This document shows positions 1-12,798 of a stretch of DNA of 64,000 bases, piece after piece. Under the pieces are notes generated by a model, which made no database searches, was not told the DNA's origin, and saw only the letters and a list, made by a program, of their open reading frames with translations. Location: positions 21,839 to 85,838 of the forward strand of contig VTPC01005541.1 of the NCBI GenBank assembly GCA_011009095.1. The letters run 5' to 3'. The position numbers were made by a program, and so were the translations under genes. How positions within the stretch are numbered: the first letter of the stretch is position 1; each line of letters starts with the position of its first letter. This DNA comes from Ignelater luminosus. Taxonomy: Eukaryota; Arthropoda; Insecta; Coleoptera; Elateridae.

Positions 1-1039
1 TTCCATAAACTTCTTTGTGTATTGTTCCAATTAAAAATAAAATTACCAGGAATCTCTGAAAAGTTGAAAAATTAAATGTTAGCAATTATTGTAGATATCA
101 AGAAATACAAAGTTTTGTAAAAGAACGTCTATATTTATTAAAAAGTCGTTTACTCCAATATTGGAATGTGTTCAAAATATCAGCAGTCAATCAAAAGTAA
201 ATATGTGTGACTTTTGAGTTGTTTATTAATATATTCCTATCTAGTCTACTACTACAACAACTAATTCTAATTTTTGGTTTACTACAAAGATACAATGTCG
301 GTTTGTTTAAATTAGAAAATTACTTGATTTTGATATTATTGAATAGTTTGAACGCTTTTCAGCAATATAAGTTACACCTAGTTATACTTGTTTTAAAATA
401 TTATTAAATAGAAACTAATTTCTGTAAAATAATTTCGATGTAAAACAAATTTTAAAGAAAAGCTTAGAGAGTTTTTTAACAAATCAGTTTCTTTCAAAAC
501 AACAAATGCTTCTATTAATCATGAAATCTGTGATGCAAAAGAATTCGTAAGCAGAAGACAGTTAAAGATTCTAATGCAATGTTAATATCAGATAAAGGCC
601 CACTTTCAATTTTTTTCATACTAAAGAAAGTCAATGATTAGAAAACATATAGACAAAATATTTTCAGTCTTACCTAAGCTTCCAAATATCTAACATAGTG
701 ATAACATAATTTGAAGCTTATGAAAATGCTTTTCTTAAAACAGAATGAATAACACTGTTGAAATTTTGCTAATAAAATTATAATAATTTTGCTAAGTTTG
801 CTCTGCTGAATCCTGGTTTTTGATTCATCAGTTATAAATTTGACTTTTAGCGGGATACTGTTGCCAAAATGTTTTCATGACTTTTCAGAAGCTATTCGAC
901 ATTTCACCTCATTTGATAATGAATTAATTATGCTTCAATCTAATAAAAACACTTAAATCCAAAGTAGTTTGTAAGCTGAGATCTTGCATAGTGATTTTAT
1001 TCGATTTTCTTAATAACATTCTAAAAGTCGCTAGCTTTC
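1..1039. other. AT-rich intergenic sequence
   Basis: Only short chance frames (the longest, at 207-407, is hydrophobic and AT-driven). No splice-linked frame, repeat or RNA gene seen. Confidence 0.5.
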
Positions 1040-2300
1040 GTAAGTCAGCTTCCTAAAATTCCACACATTTGGACAACTGAAGTCTTGGAGAAATTTGATA
1101 AATGGTTGGAATTAATGCCACGAAGGATCGGTTGGATGTAAAACGCTCACCTTTGCTTAAATAGAAAAAGAAAGACTGGACTGTAACTTTGGACTATTAA
1201 TGACTACGCAACACGGCATCCGGTTTGAAAGAAAATGTCAAAAATTCCGGGAAATTCTAAAAAGTTTTTTTTATCACGTGGACAATTTCTTGTTGCAGAT
1301 ATCAAACACATGATGGTAACATATAATTTTTGACGTAAAATAAGCTTTCTAATGGTGTATTTGGAATACATATACGACCAGTAATAGCAGAGCTGCCGGT
1401 GATGAAACGACTGCGCGTGCTTCTTTGAGAACGATGATCTGTAGAACTGTTACCAAGACTGCTTAATCTACGCTATCCGTCTTTTTATCGCCATAAACCA
1501 CTACAATAAACTATTCCCTGGTTATATGCGTAGAGGAGTTAACTACCGTGCGGTCCGTTTGGCTGTAACAATCTTTTTATGAACAGTGCTGGGAAAGAGT
1601 AGACTTCTCTGTCTTCTGCATCGAAAACTTGTTGAAGAAAGCAGATGGCCTAAGGGATAGCTCAGATCTTAAATACTTCTTTAGATCGTCTTTAGACTTC
1701 ATGACAAAGTGAAAAACTGCTACGGATTCACGGGAACGATTTCGTCTTGACCACAAAATCATATGCATTGACGCAAGCGGCTTCCGCTCCATAGATTCTG
1801 AAGAGTCTGGCGTCACTAAACGAGAACCCATCCATACTGTTGACGGTTATTTCACGAGCAGTTTTGGTAGAGTCGTAGTTTATGCTGTTGTTGTCTGTAA
1901 TTCCATAATTCTGTGACCCACAAGGAGTAATTTTGCAGCCATGCTTTGAAAGTATTGACATTCATTTTTGTCAAAAGTCCCTGAAATGAATATGTTGCTC
2001 TGAATGTTCTTCTTTCGTTTTTGAACAGCACGGCATCATGTAAGCTGAAAAGGCAACAACGAAAAGTGCAAGTACACTTTCCGTGATACTTGCCCGCGTG
2101 TTAGGCCGCCTTGGAATTTGAACTGCTACATGAGATCTTCTTCAATAGTTATATCAGGTGAGTGATATACAGTAAGAAATCACTTACTGTTAACTGTTCA
2201 AATCTGCAGCGGACATCTTTCATTGCAAACCTTCCATTTGTTAAACGTACAATTTTGCAGTAAAAATGAAGCTCCCAGTCTCCAACTTGTTCTGCACGGA
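1040..2300. other. Higher-complexity unique segment, possible decayed mobile element
   Basis: This stretch is less AT-rich than its flanks. On the minus strand it holds two overlapping open stretches of about 80 codons (1577-1961), plus QFKFQGGLTRGQVSRKV further upstream with stops between. The GGLTRG string is suggestive of a transposon-associated ORF, but no domain can be assigned. Confidence 0.25.
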
Positions 2301-2483
2301 TGAATCACATCAGATTAATTTTCTGCAGATACTGTACCCTCAGCTGATTGAGACAACGTAACGAACTTCTAGAAAATTTTCCTAAACAGCTCCAGTACGG
2401 GTTACTGAGTAATCTCGGCAGACGACTTCTTGCCAAGACATAATTCTTGATAATAGTGCCGCAGGACGCCTTCCTACAACGAG

Positions 2484-2905
2484 TTTGTGCAATATCCATA
2501 TAGCACCAAACGTCCATTGGACATCCATTTGTCATTCAAATTTCGTTCCAACATCCATGAATGTAAATTGGACATCCATTGGACGTCCGTGTTTAGACGT
2601 CCACTGGACGACTGTTGGTGAACGTCCACTGATCATCTATTTGTTATCCAAAATCGTCCAGATTATGCCCAAAGGTCGTCCAGATTATGTCCAAACATCG
2701 TTTGAATTATGAATGTCCAAGAATCGTCCGAATTATGTCCAAAAATTGTCCGAAGTATGTCCAAATTACGTACAAAAAAATGTACAAATTACGTCCAGTA
2801 ACGGACGTCCGTAGGATGTTCAAAGTTGTGACAAACAGATGTCCACTGGACATCCATCCGCCGAAATTTGGACTCCAATGGACATCCATAGGATATCCGT
2901 GTACT
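2484..2905. repeat. GGACRTCC-type palindromic minisatellite
   Basis: Dozens of short variants of GTCCAxTGGAC, GGACATCC, GGACGTCC and GTCCGAATTATGTCC follow one another, many self-complementary. The first and last thirds share TGGACATCCAT units; the middle has CGTCCAGATTATGTCCAAA units of about 14-28 bp. Short repetitive open frames on both strands (DVHWTSIG-like) are by-products. Confidence 0.75.
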
Positions 2906-2915
2906 ATATAATTCA

Positions 2916-4440
2916 TCGCCTATAGTTCTGCATTAGAAAGCTTTATTTTATTTTTATATTTACCATAGAAAAGCGTCCAGGGTTCGAAAAAGAAAAAGAA
3001 TACTGGAAAATTTAAAAGTTAACATGTATGTACTACCAAACTTTTGTAAGACAAATCCACCATCGGTTCTACTTGCAAAAACACTTTTCTAGTCACAAGA
3101 AATTTTACCCTTATCAGTTTGTCGGTGTTATTTATTTATACCTTATATTTTGTTATGACCACCAAATAGAGTAGCTGTGCAAAGTTCCAGCTGCCTTTTA
3201 TTGTTTTGAGATTAAAACCTAAACTACCTGCAGCCTTGGGCTACTGCCTTATGCAGTAACCACACATGAGGTTTCATCACAAGCTTATTATTGCATGTTA
3301 TAGGTAAGATATTAAGACTATAAATTGTACTTTAAACCACGCACTGTATCTTCTAAGCGGTACGTTTAGGACATACAAAATTGCTACAAAGAAATAAAAT
3401 ATGCCACAATTGTATCCAAAAGAGGCCAAGATTGTTGTCATCCTTTTAAAGAGCGTGTACTGTATGTGCAGTGCATTTGTCTACATAGAATGATAATTTT
3501 GCTAAGATTTAGGCTTATCTTGATTGTAATTGGTTTTTTATTGAAGAAAAACAATATAAGCTTTAAAGCAAGTCCAATGCAATGGTTTTCATCCAAAACA
3601 ATAGTTTTAACAATACTTACTAATGCTCAATACCAATCTATTTACCAAATCAAATTTTATAAATTCTTATGGTTACTTTGCCATAATTCTGGACTATTAC
3701 CCTTAAAAGAAGTTTATATTTACACTTTTTTTGCTTTAACAACATGTAGATACACACATTACTATCGCAGGGAGGCTGGAAAAACACCCCTGAGTCAAAT
3801 CCGTTGATTTGTATATTTCTGTTTGTGTACAATAAATACAGATTTGATTTAGTTTGATTAATCAATTTTGGGTTAAAAAGCTAACATGTTTTCAGTTTCA
3901 ATTTAAATAAAGAAAGACAGAAACCTGTCCCAAAATTCTATTTTTTAACGTCTATAAGATAAATACTTTTACAATTTTCAGAAACTGATTTGGTGTTTAT
4001 ATAAACACACAATTTAAATCTGCATGACAGTTCAGTAGTGCATTCATCAATTATTATCATTAAACTACTGTTTATAAACAATGTATAATTCCACTATAAT
4101 TGAAAATCTACAGTAGCTTATGCTAATTAATAGCAAAATTTCAAGTTTTATGTAAAAAGTATAATTATCTTACCATTATATTGCAAAAAAAACCACAAAA
4201 CATTCAACAGCCAATAAATAATATGAATTATTATGAAATGTTTTAGTATGAAATAAAATGAATATGCCACAACAGCATTGAGAAATATGAAGCAACTAAT
4301 GTGGGTTATACTAAGAAAATACAAACTTGCAATTTCAAAATATGATTAAATTGCATTCTTACTTTGTCATAACACTCTAGTTAATCTAGTTCACTTAGAA
4401 TATTATTCTTCCACAAAAAATAAAACACCAAGTGATAATC
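2916..4440. other. AT-rich intergenic sequence
   Basis: Contains opposed 113- and 71-codon frames near 3.5-3.87 kb with low-complexity AT-driven composition and no recognisable domain. I see no gene. Confidence 0.45.
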
Positions 4441-7400
4441 ATTAATAATAGTTTTATTTAAAAATAATAAATACTACATGCATGTGCATCTTTATAATAT
4501 TCACAATTCCATAAGACACAAAGAAGTTCTTATTATATTCTACACAGAGAAAAACTAAATACATTGCATGTACACAATTATTATTTGTTTAAAATTTTAG
4601 GATGAGCAAGAGAACAATCCAATATTTTTTCTTTAATACAATCATTAATACAGCAAACGTTTCTGTTGTTCTTCAATTTTGTCGTTCTCAGAAATTATAA
4701 AATTACTACGCATGTAAAACTTAAAAAAGGGTAAAAATTAGCAAACTTTTTTTCGTTTAGTGTTTTTTTATTTTTGTAAAGGAAAAAGAGTCAGCGCAAT
4801 ATTAGAAATTGCTATTCTTTTTAAATGCATATGAAATAATTAACATATATACATTAGAAAAAAAATCACATTTAGCAGCAACTTATTTAACTTATAGCAA
4901 AGAAATCTTGTAGACTTGGGTTGAACCAGAAGTGTTGTTTTCTTAATAAAATGCAGCTTTAGAAATACAAGCAAAAAATAACATTCACGCAATAATTTTT
5001 TTAATGTTTAATTTGTACGACGTTACGTACTTTAAGTATTTTTTTTATTATTTTACTATATGACATTGATGTATTGATATATACGTCATAATTCAAAACC
5101 CAATTCAATAATCTGACTGACCTGGACCTAAAATGAAAAGAAGATTATTAAAAATATATCATAGCAATCGATAGTGGTGTATACTATAACAATTTTCCAT
5201 ATTTACTTGCATTTGATGTCCTTAAACAAAAATGAAATGATAATTTAAACATTTTTGTATAAAATAAAAATAAGAATAATCACACACAATAATGAAGATA
5301 GAGCATGCATTAATTATGATATTAATTTTGTGAATGATTCATGCTTAAAAATACTAAAAAAAACATTTAAATTAATTACACATGAATAAATGAAAAAGCG
5401 ACTGAATGATTAGTATTAAAAGTCAATTTTGTTAATAAAGTTTACAACAAATGAAAAAATAATGTACATCTCTTGAAGCAAACTGCACCTTTTTCAGTAT
5501 ATTAAAGTGAAATACATGTTTCGTTCATGAATGTTTGGTTGTTTTTTGAAGAGTAATGTAGATGAGAAAAATGTGCGTTATTTAATAAGAAAATTGAGTC
5601 CTTCAAAGGTATTATCCTCTTGATGGTAACTTAATTGCCAATTTTTAACTTGAATAACTTTTAGAAAATCCTTAATTAGTGATTCTATTTAATTCAAGTA
5701 CGAAATCGAGTATAGGTATTGAAAAACACAGTCGTTTCTTCATTTTTTTATACACCCTTGTATAAAGTATACAGGGTTATACAAAGAAGAAAAAGAAAAT
5801 AATGCAGTAAACGTTCTTTTGTTTTTAACTCGATGACACACAAGCAAAGCTCGTATTTAATTATTAAAGAGAAGCACGATTGTTGAATAAAATGCTGCAG
5901 AAAGCAACAGCTCTATGTAAGCAATAAATTACAGTTTTATTTGAGTTGTAGTAATTAAAGGTATTATTAAGCAAAATGTCCGTGAGAGCAGTTTGTACAT
6001 TGGTTAAAATAATTACTAAATTTTAAGTTTTTCCAAAAGTTTTCAATTTTATAACCGTGGTTAAATAGGTATTTAAGAATTATTTTGTATGCCTTCCTAA
6101 CCAAAATTCTATTTTTTATTTACTACTTATTTAAATTCAACTTAAATTATTTAATACTCATTAAATAAGTTAAGTTAATATTTAATTAATAACCGAAAGA
6201 TTTGGTATTGAATATTATTTCTTTTTAGAGGTAAACCTGATTTACAAAAGAAAAGTGTACTCTACAAAAATACAGCCTACTGAAAATGAAGAAACTTAAA
6301 AACCTGAATAATAGAATAGAATCAAATGATAAGACTTCCTGATTTTTTAATAATCGACAAAGAAGTTAGGAACGTAGTAAAAGAACAAACTAAGAAGATA
6401 TATGGGTCAATTCTAAACTGAACAACAACAATTAATTATTAATTATCTCAATAAAATGAAAAATCATCACCTTCATATTTGAAACAGTTTAATTGCCTAT
6501 AAATATTCAACAGGAAGGAAGAACTTAATTAAACATGGAATGCAACATTCTCATTCATCATTGTTAATTTTGTAGTTAGCATTATAACTTAAGAGAAAAT
6601 TCAATTTCATACAGTAATTGCCTATTAGAAAGAGTTTAAATCAACTTCACTGCTAAATTATATTTGCTTGTGACTTATAGAAATTCAGATAATTTTGTCT
6701 AATTGTAAATCGTACAATAAAGGGTGTGTTGTATGATCTACACCAGACTGATGTAATCTGGTATCCTTGTTAACAATTGGAATTTAATGTGAGTTTAAAT
6801 TTGAAAAATCTAAAGTTAAAAGTCTAAATGTTGATAAAATATTAATTACTCTGAGAAGGTAGTAAAACTCCAAACGAACAGTATAGGTGTTCAATAAAAT
6901 GTAAATTTATTTTATATGATGTACTGAAAAGATTTCTTTGAATGCATGATTTGTTGCAGTTAAACTTTTATATGTAAATTGAATTATTAAAATGTGTAGA
7001 TTAAATATATTTATTTGAATTAGACATGTAAAATATTCTCAATAAAATAATAGATAGGAAAGTCACAATTAACCAATAGAAATAGCACTGTTTACTAAAG
7101 AGCATTTATTTCTTCTGCGGACTGTATGTAGTATACATATAAATCTATTTTCAGTTTATTAGACTGAATTATTAATAGCACAGTAGAAATGCATAATAAT
7201 GTTAACAGTTCTGACAGAAAATAATGAGATCAGTACTAAGATACAATTTTTATTATTAACTGATTAATTAATTGTCATAGGTTAGACAGTTGTGGATTCT
7301 TTTTGAAGAATCGTACAATTGCTAGTATTGTATACTACCAATCTTCAATGGAGGGGTTAAAACAAAACTAATAATAATTAACATCAAAGTAAAGTAAAGA

Positions 7401-9241
7401 GGAAATTTCATAAGATTTATTGGAAAAATTGAAAAAATGTAATCAGTAAAAAAGTTTTGATAAGATTTAGAAACTATCATGAAAGTACTAAATTATTAAA
7501 ACAAAGAATTACATAATTCAATGATTTTGTCTATAAAATTACATATTTAGCTACTCTGTCACATGGAAAATAAAAAAAAATCTACAATAACACACAAAAA
7601 CTTGCAAAACTAAAGTTTGGTAAAACCTGTTCTACAAGAAGTAAAATTTAAAACCTTTCCGGATTCCAGATTAAATATAAGTCAGTTATTTTTTTATATC
7701 AGAAAGATATATATACATATGGAAAATTAAAAAATTATTTTATAAGGCACACATTCATCCATTGACAGAAAATGTGTTAATTGATGATACTTGTTTAGAA
7801 AAAGCTGAAATAAATCCTATTCGTAAGATTTGTAACTGTAAGGACTTCTTTGACTACCTACTAAAAAGATATAACTTTTAAAAGACGATTTATGATTTTT
7901 TCATGAAAGTTCTATTACTGACTTAATAAAATAATTAAAAATAAAGAATAGGAAAGATCTATAAAATAATATCAGAGAAGAAATATTAATAAGGAAATTC
8001 CTTTCATTATAGTAGGTAGTACATCAACCTTAAAAATATCAATAAAAAGTAGGTACATTTTATCAAGGACACATATTCTAGTCTGTGGGTATATTATATT
8101 AGTTGTTTTTATTCTCCATTTAATTAATTAGGAATGCAAAAACTACAAAAAAGAAGAAATTCAATAAAAAAGAACCTCTAAACCTCAGAATTGTATCTAT
8201 GCCCTACAGACCGACTTTGTTATATAAATGACAATTACACTTTTACAGCAATAATAACTTCCATTAAAAGAGATATACTTAGTTAATAAAATATCAGTAT
8301 TTCATAAAACTCAATCTCAGGGTCTTAGAAAAACATATTAAGAAAAAACGACCATAAATTTATGTTTCTTTAGACAACAGACTGGTTTCGGCTTTTGATT
8401 GTTTATTGAAAATTCTGTTGTATTCGTTTTAAAATTAAATCTTTTGTCTTAAGCAATATATTAAGATAGTATAAAATATCCTCAAATATCAATATTTAAT
8501 CAAAGAATTTTATTTTCTGGTTGTTACTGAAACTGATAAGCTAAGATAGGTTGTTTTTAGGTACCCACCACCTGAAAGAAGAAATTGATTCTAGAATTTG
8601 ATTTAAAAAAATTAATAATTCATACTTTTGCTTTTATTTCAGTAACAGAACATTTTAGTGTTTGAATAAAGAGGGCGTGCATTAACTGGAAAGTAAATTA
8701 TTAAAAGTTAAAACGACTGTGCAATAACAATGCAGGCAGTTAATGTATATGGAAATATTTTAAAGAGAAAGAAATGTTATAATAATCAAATGCAAATAAA
8801 TATAAGAATGTGTTTGTTTTTACAGAATGAATACTGTGGTTAAGTTATGTTTTATTTATTTAATTATTTTTATTGAAAGGTGGAGTTCACTCCATAGAGA
8901 TTATATTTAACCATTGGCTGAATATTTATGAATATGTCCTACAATTTCTTAATAAACACTTTAATACTAAGCATAATACAGCAGCCATATTCAAAAATCA
9001 TCAGCAGCCAATGTATATTTAAGCCTACCAACTCAAAAATTGCTACAAAACAAAACCTACAATTAAGAATAAAATTACATCGACGAAAAAATGCGAAAAA
9101 AATAAAATAATAATAATAAACCAATTAACAAAAAAAAACGAACAACCAAAACCATAATTTTTGTACCTCATCGAAAACCCAGGACGTCACAATATGTTTA
9201 ACCAAATTCTAAATTCAAAATTCCGCCTCCCCGCTTCATTT
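4441..9241 (-). other. 3' UTR and downstream sequence of the scaffold gene
   Basis: AT-rich throughout, with many minus-strand AATAAA matches and no coding frame. Part of it next to 9241 must be 3' UTR; how far it extends cannot be told. A short hairpin (5748-5778, TATACACCCTTGTATA / TATACAGGGTTATA) is the only structured item noted. Confidence 0.4.
8851..8860 (-). terminator. Candidate poly(A) signal for the scaffold gene
   Basis: Two overlapping AATAAA hexamers on the minus strand, about 390 nt past the stop codon, are the first strong paired signals downstream. Many further AATAAA matches follow across 4.4-8.8 kb in this AT-rich sequence, so a longer 3' UTR cannot be excluded. Confidence 0.3.
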
Positions 9242-12200
9242 TCAAGAGGCATTTGTTGCCTCGTTTGCGTGAGGGGGTTGTTGATGTGGTTCGGGAGAAG
9301 GAGAAGGACTTTCATGGCTCTCCATAAGTCTAATTAATTCTTTTTGGACGTTTTTGTTACTTAAGACTCTAGGACAACGAGCTAGGAGTCCTGCAATTGC
9401 ACCTGGCTTGTTTGTTGCTGCGTGTTCTTGAAGTAATCTAAATGCTTTTGAAGGTATTACGTCACATTGGGCTTCGTACAGTCTCGCTGCTTCAGCCCAA
9501 GTATCATAATACTGACTATATTCATTAAAATTCGCATAGAATTCTTGAGGTGTCTGAGCTGGTGTTGAATTTCTTGTTTCGGATTTCTTGGGAGACAAGA
9601 AACTTCCACCATCTTCTGAAGAACTTAGTGTTTCTAATCCATCCATATCTTCTTGAAGAATTCTTAATGCGGCAGCTTGTATTTTTTCCATAGTCATGTG
9701 CTTGAAAGCTTTCCCTTGTTTTTTTCTTAATAAACTTTGAATTAATTCATTTACAAGTCTTTCATTTACTGTGGGAGAACCGGGTGACGTAAAACCACTA
9801 GAGGAGAAACTTTCAGGATCGCTCCCGTTTTTTTGTAGTGGTAAATTTAAATGCTCACGACGATTTTGCATAGAAGTATTTTGGTTTGGTTCTATACAAT
9901 CATCAGGAACGTCTTCACTATCACATTCGTCTTGAAGTAATTTAAATAATCTGGAATGAGTCGAAGCTCGTTGATATTTATTAAGCTTTTTCAAATCTAA
10001 GAAGTCTGGTTCTGTGTCTGTCTCTGAAATATGCCTGCTAATATCTGAAGTCACCCCTGAATCACCTTCTTCTTCTTCACTAAATTCTTCGTATGATTTT
10101 ATACTACTCTTTCGAGACATAGACTTTCTTTTAGGAATACTTGCTCTATTTACATTCAATAAAGCATTAGTATCTTCAAATACTGATATACGTTCCTTAA
10201 CAGACACTTTTATTTCTGCTTCTTCTTCTTCTTCTTGCTGTGTATTTTGCTTATAAGTCGCAGATTCTTGTAAAGCTTTGATACGTTCTTGTACTGATAA
10301 TGGCTTTAATTCCGAGTCTAATACTTCATCATTATTACTACAATTATTACATGTTTTATCAGTCTCGTAATTTGCATTATTGGAACAATATTGGTCGTCT
10401 TCTTCAGTCTTAATACAGATTTCATAAGAAGATCCGTTTTTAGCTTCGTTTTCTATACTACCCAAAACTGGTTTCATGACGTTTTCTTCCTTCTTTAATA
10501 CTTTGCTGCTACTTAAACTGCTATTTCTAGAGCAAGCCGAGCAAGTATCGATATTTTCGTCTTTTGAAGCAATATCTACATTGCTTACGATCTGAGAATG
10601 ACTTTCAGGAGATTCTTCGGACGAATTTATTTGTTGCCAAAAATCTACATCTTCCTGCTTTTCTTCTTCACTGCTACAACTAATCGACGTTCTTCGATTT
10701 ATAGTACTTATTATATTTGTTAACACTGTTTCGACTGTTTCCATGCCCTCTTTCACGCTAGAATCGTTCTTCTTTTCCTCGTGAATACCGTTCTCTTCTT
10801 TTGTTTCAGAATAAGAATCATTAACAATCTCGCAGTTACTATTCTCAGCAATATAATCATCATCATCTTGTAATTGAGCCCAGAAGTCTACTTCTTCGCA
10901 TTCTTGAGAATACTTAATACTTGCTGACTCTGGCTTTTTTGCTTTACTCTGTACATTCAAAATCGGTTCGTCGCGTTTATTCTGTGACCAAACATCTAAT
11001 GTTTCGTATTCGTCTTCATCCAAATCCGTTTGAATCACTTCTTCATTTGCGGTAGTAACGCCAAATCTATCTTTTTTATTGAAATCGGTTATATTTATAC
11101 TATGTAGACTACTTTCCTTTTCTTCTTCTATATTTGTACTCGTTATACCTTCTACAGTTTTTATTACGTCTTTCTTTGGCACTTTTGGTAAATCATCATC
11201 TTTACCTAATTGCCCCCACCAATCTATATCTTCTTCTTCATTTTCATTTTGGACCTCCATACTCTTATAACTAATATCTATATTAGAATTCTGAGTATTA
11301 AATGCTTCGGCATCACTTTCGGCGGTCTGATAACTATCACTACTAACTTGCCGTGTAATACTGTTATCAACCATTAGGAGATTCTCTTCTCCTTCATTCT
11401 TATTAATTGTTACCTGAATATCTGAATATTGCTTTTGTGTAGTACTATTTACCTCTACTTCAGGTTTAACTTCGCTGTTACCAACTACAAGTGTTGCTAC
11501 TTTCTCGTTTTCTGCTACGTTAAATTTAAAAGTAAGAGGCAGTTTTACTAAAACTGTGCCATCTGATTCTACAGCTTCCTCTTCTTCTTCGCTATTTTCT
11601 ATTGTGGCTGTTCCTTCACTAATTGTCGTAGCCACACTAGATTCTCTAACATACCTTGCAGCACTATCAGTACGTTCGCTTTCTTCAAATATGACGCTTA
11701 ACTGATGAGGAATAGTTTCGTCGGCTGCACAAACTGAAGAATTATCTTCATTTTCTTCTGTGGTGTCTTCAGATAAATCTTCATCGGAACACTGCGAACT
11801 TTCTTCAGCGTCATACACTTTAATATCAGAAACCGAACGAATTGCCTTAAGACCAGCATTTGGTGGTCTGCACACTTCATAACCTATCATTTCAGATTCA
11901 GAATCGGAAGTTTCAGCAATAGAGGAATCATCGTCAAAAGGTTCACTTTGTATTCTAATTCTTTCAGGAACTTTCTGCTTTTCTTCTTGAGGTTTACGAT
12001 TTTCTTCCATTTTTTTTGCAGCTTGTGTTATTTCTTGAAGTAATTGTTTTTGTAAGCTTGGTGTTGCTGTACCTCGAGGTCTTTTATTAGCGGTTGAGGG
12101 CATGGAAGCAAATTTTGCACCATAGTAAGCCATTTCATCATTAGAACTATAGCCAGAAACTTCTTCTGAATCAGTTTGTGGTGGAGGATAGAACGGATAA

Positions 12201-12798
12201 GGAGAATAAACTGGAGGATAAATCGGAGGGGGAGCACCGTAGTAGTAACCATAATAATAAGGGTCCCAGTAAGGAGGATACTGGGGATAATTATTTTGTT
12301 CTTCTGTATTTGCCGCATTTCCATTTGTATCAGTTTCTTGCGTTTCTTGATTATTTTCAGTTTTTGTATTGTCGTAAGGATAATTCGGATAATAATAAGG
12401 CCAAAACGGCACAGGGGTACATCTAGCATTGCCGTTTGGTTTTTTAGCCGGATCATTATCGTTTGCCCAAGGAACGGGTGTTGTCCTACTAGAACTGACA
12501 CTTCGTTTTTTGGATGATGATTCTGAATTGGAATCCGAATTTTCAGATGTTGAGTTATTTTGTGAATAAGGCGGAGGGTAATACCCCCAAGCTGGTGGTA
12601 CGGGAGTCATTCTCGAATTATTATTATTGGCAGCAAATTCATTATTAGGAGGTGCATAATTTTGTGAGTAAAAGCTCCAATATGGATCAAAAAAATAAGG
12701 AGAAGGAGGAGGATAATTAGGATCGTACCCCCATTGCGTATAGGAGGAGGGGTCGTTCGCATAATTTTCGTTATTTTCACAAGCTTGGACGGGATTCG
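9242..12798 (-). CDS. Scaffold gene terminal exon: Tyr/Pro-rich, acidic, DFW repeats
   Basis: One open frame of 1184 codons to a TGA at 9242-9244. I place the acceptor at GTTGTAG/CGAATCC because it restores phase 1 (Ala, then NPVQACENNEN); a second phase-compatible AG 21 nt upstream would add seven residues. In order: a Tyr/Pro-rich segment with three TPVP motifs, an LLQEITQAAKKMEENRK helix, a long Ser/Glu/Asp-rich region holding four D-[FWV]-W-x-Q motifs, two VxERI repeats (LSVQERIKALQES, VSVKERISVFEDT), SRLFKLLQDEC, a basic LLRKKQGKAFKHMTMEKIQ helix, PSKAFRLLQEH, and a conserved-looking end, GAIAGLLARCPRVLSNKNVQ-KELIRLM. I infer a disordered scaffold with short binding motifs. Confidence 0.85.

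Noticed and set aside
3466-3865. 113-codon forward and 71-codon reverse frames
   Set aside because: AT-driven hydrophobic composition, no domain, no promoter or splice context.
12028-12517. 157- and 113-codon frames inside the terminal scaffold exon
   Set aside because: Out-of-frame shadows with low-complexity Ile/Arg composition.
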